NCBI GenBank assembly: GCA_937951485.1 | Contig: CALEDJ010000007.1 | Location: 1-64,000, forward strand | Direction: 5' to 3' | DNA: 64,000 nt | Source of the DNA: an uncultured bacterium | Lineage (GTDB): Bacteria > Hydrogenedentota > Hydrogenedentia > Hydrogenedentales > CAILVY01 | In this document: positions 62,937 through 64,000 of the stretch, in pieces | Layout: each line of letters opens with the position of its first letter | Numbering within the stretch: position 1 is the stretch's first letter | The notes under the pieces: generated by a model | What the model was told of the DNA's origin: nothing | Database searches by the model: none | What the model saw: the letters and a program-made list of their open reading frames with translations, nothing else | Position numbers and translations under genes: made by a program

Positions 62937-63799
62937 AAAAGGTGGCACTATATCTGCAGGACAAAGCGCGGCGCACCGAACAGGCGATGGAACAATGCAT
63001 CGCGGAGTGGGGGACTGAACCGGCAAGACTGATCGAAGCGATTCGTTACAGTCTCTTTGCCCCCGCCAAACGCTTGCGGCCGGCGCTGGCCTTGGGGGCG
63101 GCGGAAATCGTCTGTGGCGATGATACGCCTGCACTTCCCGCGGCCTGCGCCCTGGAAATGATCCACACCTACTCGCTCATCCACGACGATCTCCCCGCGA
63201 TGGACAACGACGATCTTCGGCGGGGACGTCCGACTTCGCATAAAGTCTTCGGCGAAGCGACAGCCATGCTCGCGGGCGACACCCTGTTGACCATGGCATT
63301 CGACGCGGCGGCCCAATCCGGGGACATCCGCATCATCCGGGAACTGGCACAGGCCGCGGGGGTCGGCGGCATGGCCGGCGGACAGTTCTACGACATCGAA
63401 GCGGAAAAACGCATGGTCACATTGGAGGAATTGCGGCGGATTCACGCATTCAAGACCGGCGCACTGATCCGCGCTTCGGTGCGTTGCGGCGCAATGCTTG
63501 CAGGCGCGGACGCCGTCGCGCTGGAAGCACTGACCCGTTACGGCGAGCAGGTCGGACTCGCATTCCAGATTGCCGATGACATCCTGAATGTGACCGGGAC
63601 GCAGGAGGCCACAGGCAAACCGGTCGGCAGCGACGCATCGCGGGAGAAGTCAACTTACCCTGGCCTGCTCGGACTGGAGCGCGCGCGGGAACTTGCGGAA
63701 GAGGCGGTCGCCGCCGCCACAACGGCGCTGGAACGCTTCGGCGAAGAAGCGGATATGTTTCGTCTGCTCGCACGGTTCATTGTGGAGCGGGACCGATAA
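62933..63799 (+). CDS. ispA: Polyprenyl synthetase, farnesyl/geranylgeranyl diphosphate type
   Basis: 288 residues. The start is a TTG at 62933 overlapping the xseB stop (TTGA), with AGGGAG 9 bases upstream; a GTG at 62942 is possible. First Asp-rich motif LIHDDLPAMDNDDLRRG, second motif FQIADDILN with DVTG-like follow-up, and the GGMAGGQFYDIEAE segment. It condenses isopentenyl diphosphate with allylic diphosphates to make C15-C20 prenyl chains. The xseA-xseB-ispA order is widespread and often continues with dxs, which would lie outside the window. Confidence 0.94.
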   Translation: MKKVALYLQDKARRTEQAMEQCIAEWGTEPARLIEAIRYSLFAPAKRLRPALALGAAEIVCGDDTPALPAACALEMIHTYSLIHDDLPAMDNDDLRRGRPTSHKVFGEATAMLAGDTLLTMAFDAAAQSGDIRIIRELAQAAGVGGMAGGQFYDIEAEKRMVTLEELRRIHAFKTGALIRASVRCGAMLAGADAVALEALTRYGEQVGLAFQIADDILNVTGTQEATGKPVGSDASREKSTYPGLLGLERARELAEEAVAAATTALERFGEEADMFRLLARFIVERDR

Positions 63800-63859
63800 A
63801 AAAAAACGCCGGATCACGATGCAGTGGCGGGAGTGGTACGAGATCGGCGGTGCGGCCGG

Positions 63860-64000
63860 GTCGGACAGGTCGGACAAATCGGACGGATTGGACGGATTGG
63901 AGGGATCGGACAGATTGGACGGATTGGGCGGATTGGGCGGATTGGACCTCGTGACACCGCTCCCGCGGTGTCACGCAATACCGCGCCGCTCCTGCGGCGC
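63860..64000. repeat. Tandem GGATTGGAC-type repeat followed by palindromes
   Basis: Bases 63860-63947 are about nine units of 8-10 bases (TCGGACAGG, TCGGACAAA, TCGGACGGAT, TGGACGGAT, TGGGCGGAT). A perfect 11-bp-arm palindrome follows at 63950-63975 (CGTGACACCGC, loop TCCC), then GCCGC-TCCT-GCGGC near 63984-63997. The array-plus-palindrome layout is the same as at 45146-45347. It lies just after ispA at the window edge. Confidence 0.75.

Overview
The window reads as a piece of a moderately GC-rich chromosome from a diderm (outer-membrane) bacterium. My best guess, from gene content and not from any search, is the candidate phylum Hydrogenedentota or a close relative of the PVC/Lentisphaerae side. 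The clues are four H-X9-DG pseudopilin paralogs, a lipoprotein cytochrome with a Gly-Glu repeat linker, a Tat-exported Gfo/Idh/MocA oxidoreductase, GH172 and GH36 type glycoside hydrolases, an ELWxxDGT repeat protein, many lipoproteins, and short degenerate tandem repeats joined to palindromes in intergenic DNA. No rRNA, tRNA or CRISPR array was seen.

Layout. 1-1301 is an insertion sequence with 13-bp terminal inverted repeats, followed by a frameshifted DUF6788-like pseudogene. 1784-6868 (minus) is a run of six lipoprotein genes that includes LpoB-like, YcfL-like and COG3014-like members. 6916-7961 is a decayed IS3-type element. 8075-16993 holds a nuclease/phosphatase, pseudopilin 1, a CPA2 antiporter fused to a PTS EIIA-like domain, two overlapping dynamin-like GTPases, a GntR regulator with its own operator pair, and a TIM-barrel isomerase.

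17327-30560 is the centre of interest: a two-armed, convergent multiheme cytochrome locus. The plus arm encodes a 6(+1)-heme cytochrome, an outer-membrane beta-barrel and a 14-heme lipoprotein. The minus arm encodes a tetraheme c554-like protein, a duplicated-domain lipoprotein, a fused ResB-CcsA cytochrome c synthase, a NapC/NirT-type quinol dehydrogenase and an OmcA/MtrC-type decaheme surface lipoprotein. Together they could form a complete route from the quinone pool through the periplasm and a porin-cytochrome conduit to the cell surface, with its own heme-attachment enzyme: an extracellular electron transfer system.

30858-41821 holds an MgtC-like membrane protein, a GH36-type hydrolase, a small protein with its own promoter, PepF, a GH172 protein, and a minus-strand run of LacI regulator, sugar-nucleotide reductase and DegT aminotransferase. 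The LacI gene and the two pseudopilin genes that follow it (42455, 43966) share near-identical 12-bp operators placed on strong sigma70-like promoters, which predicts a small regulon. A third pseudopilin (45449-46435) has a comparable promoter with a different palindrome at the same place.

47098-63799 contains a small NTF2-like lipoprotein, a single ORF that fuses an alpha/beta-hydrolase to an AGCS sodium/amino-acid symporter, a coupled pair of small proteins (one a Fis-type HTH), a Ser/Thr kinase with an extracytoplasmic sensor-like domain followed by an ELWxxDGT protein, a Gfo/Idh/MocA protein, a large polytopic membrane protein and the housekeeping set xseA-xseB-ispA.
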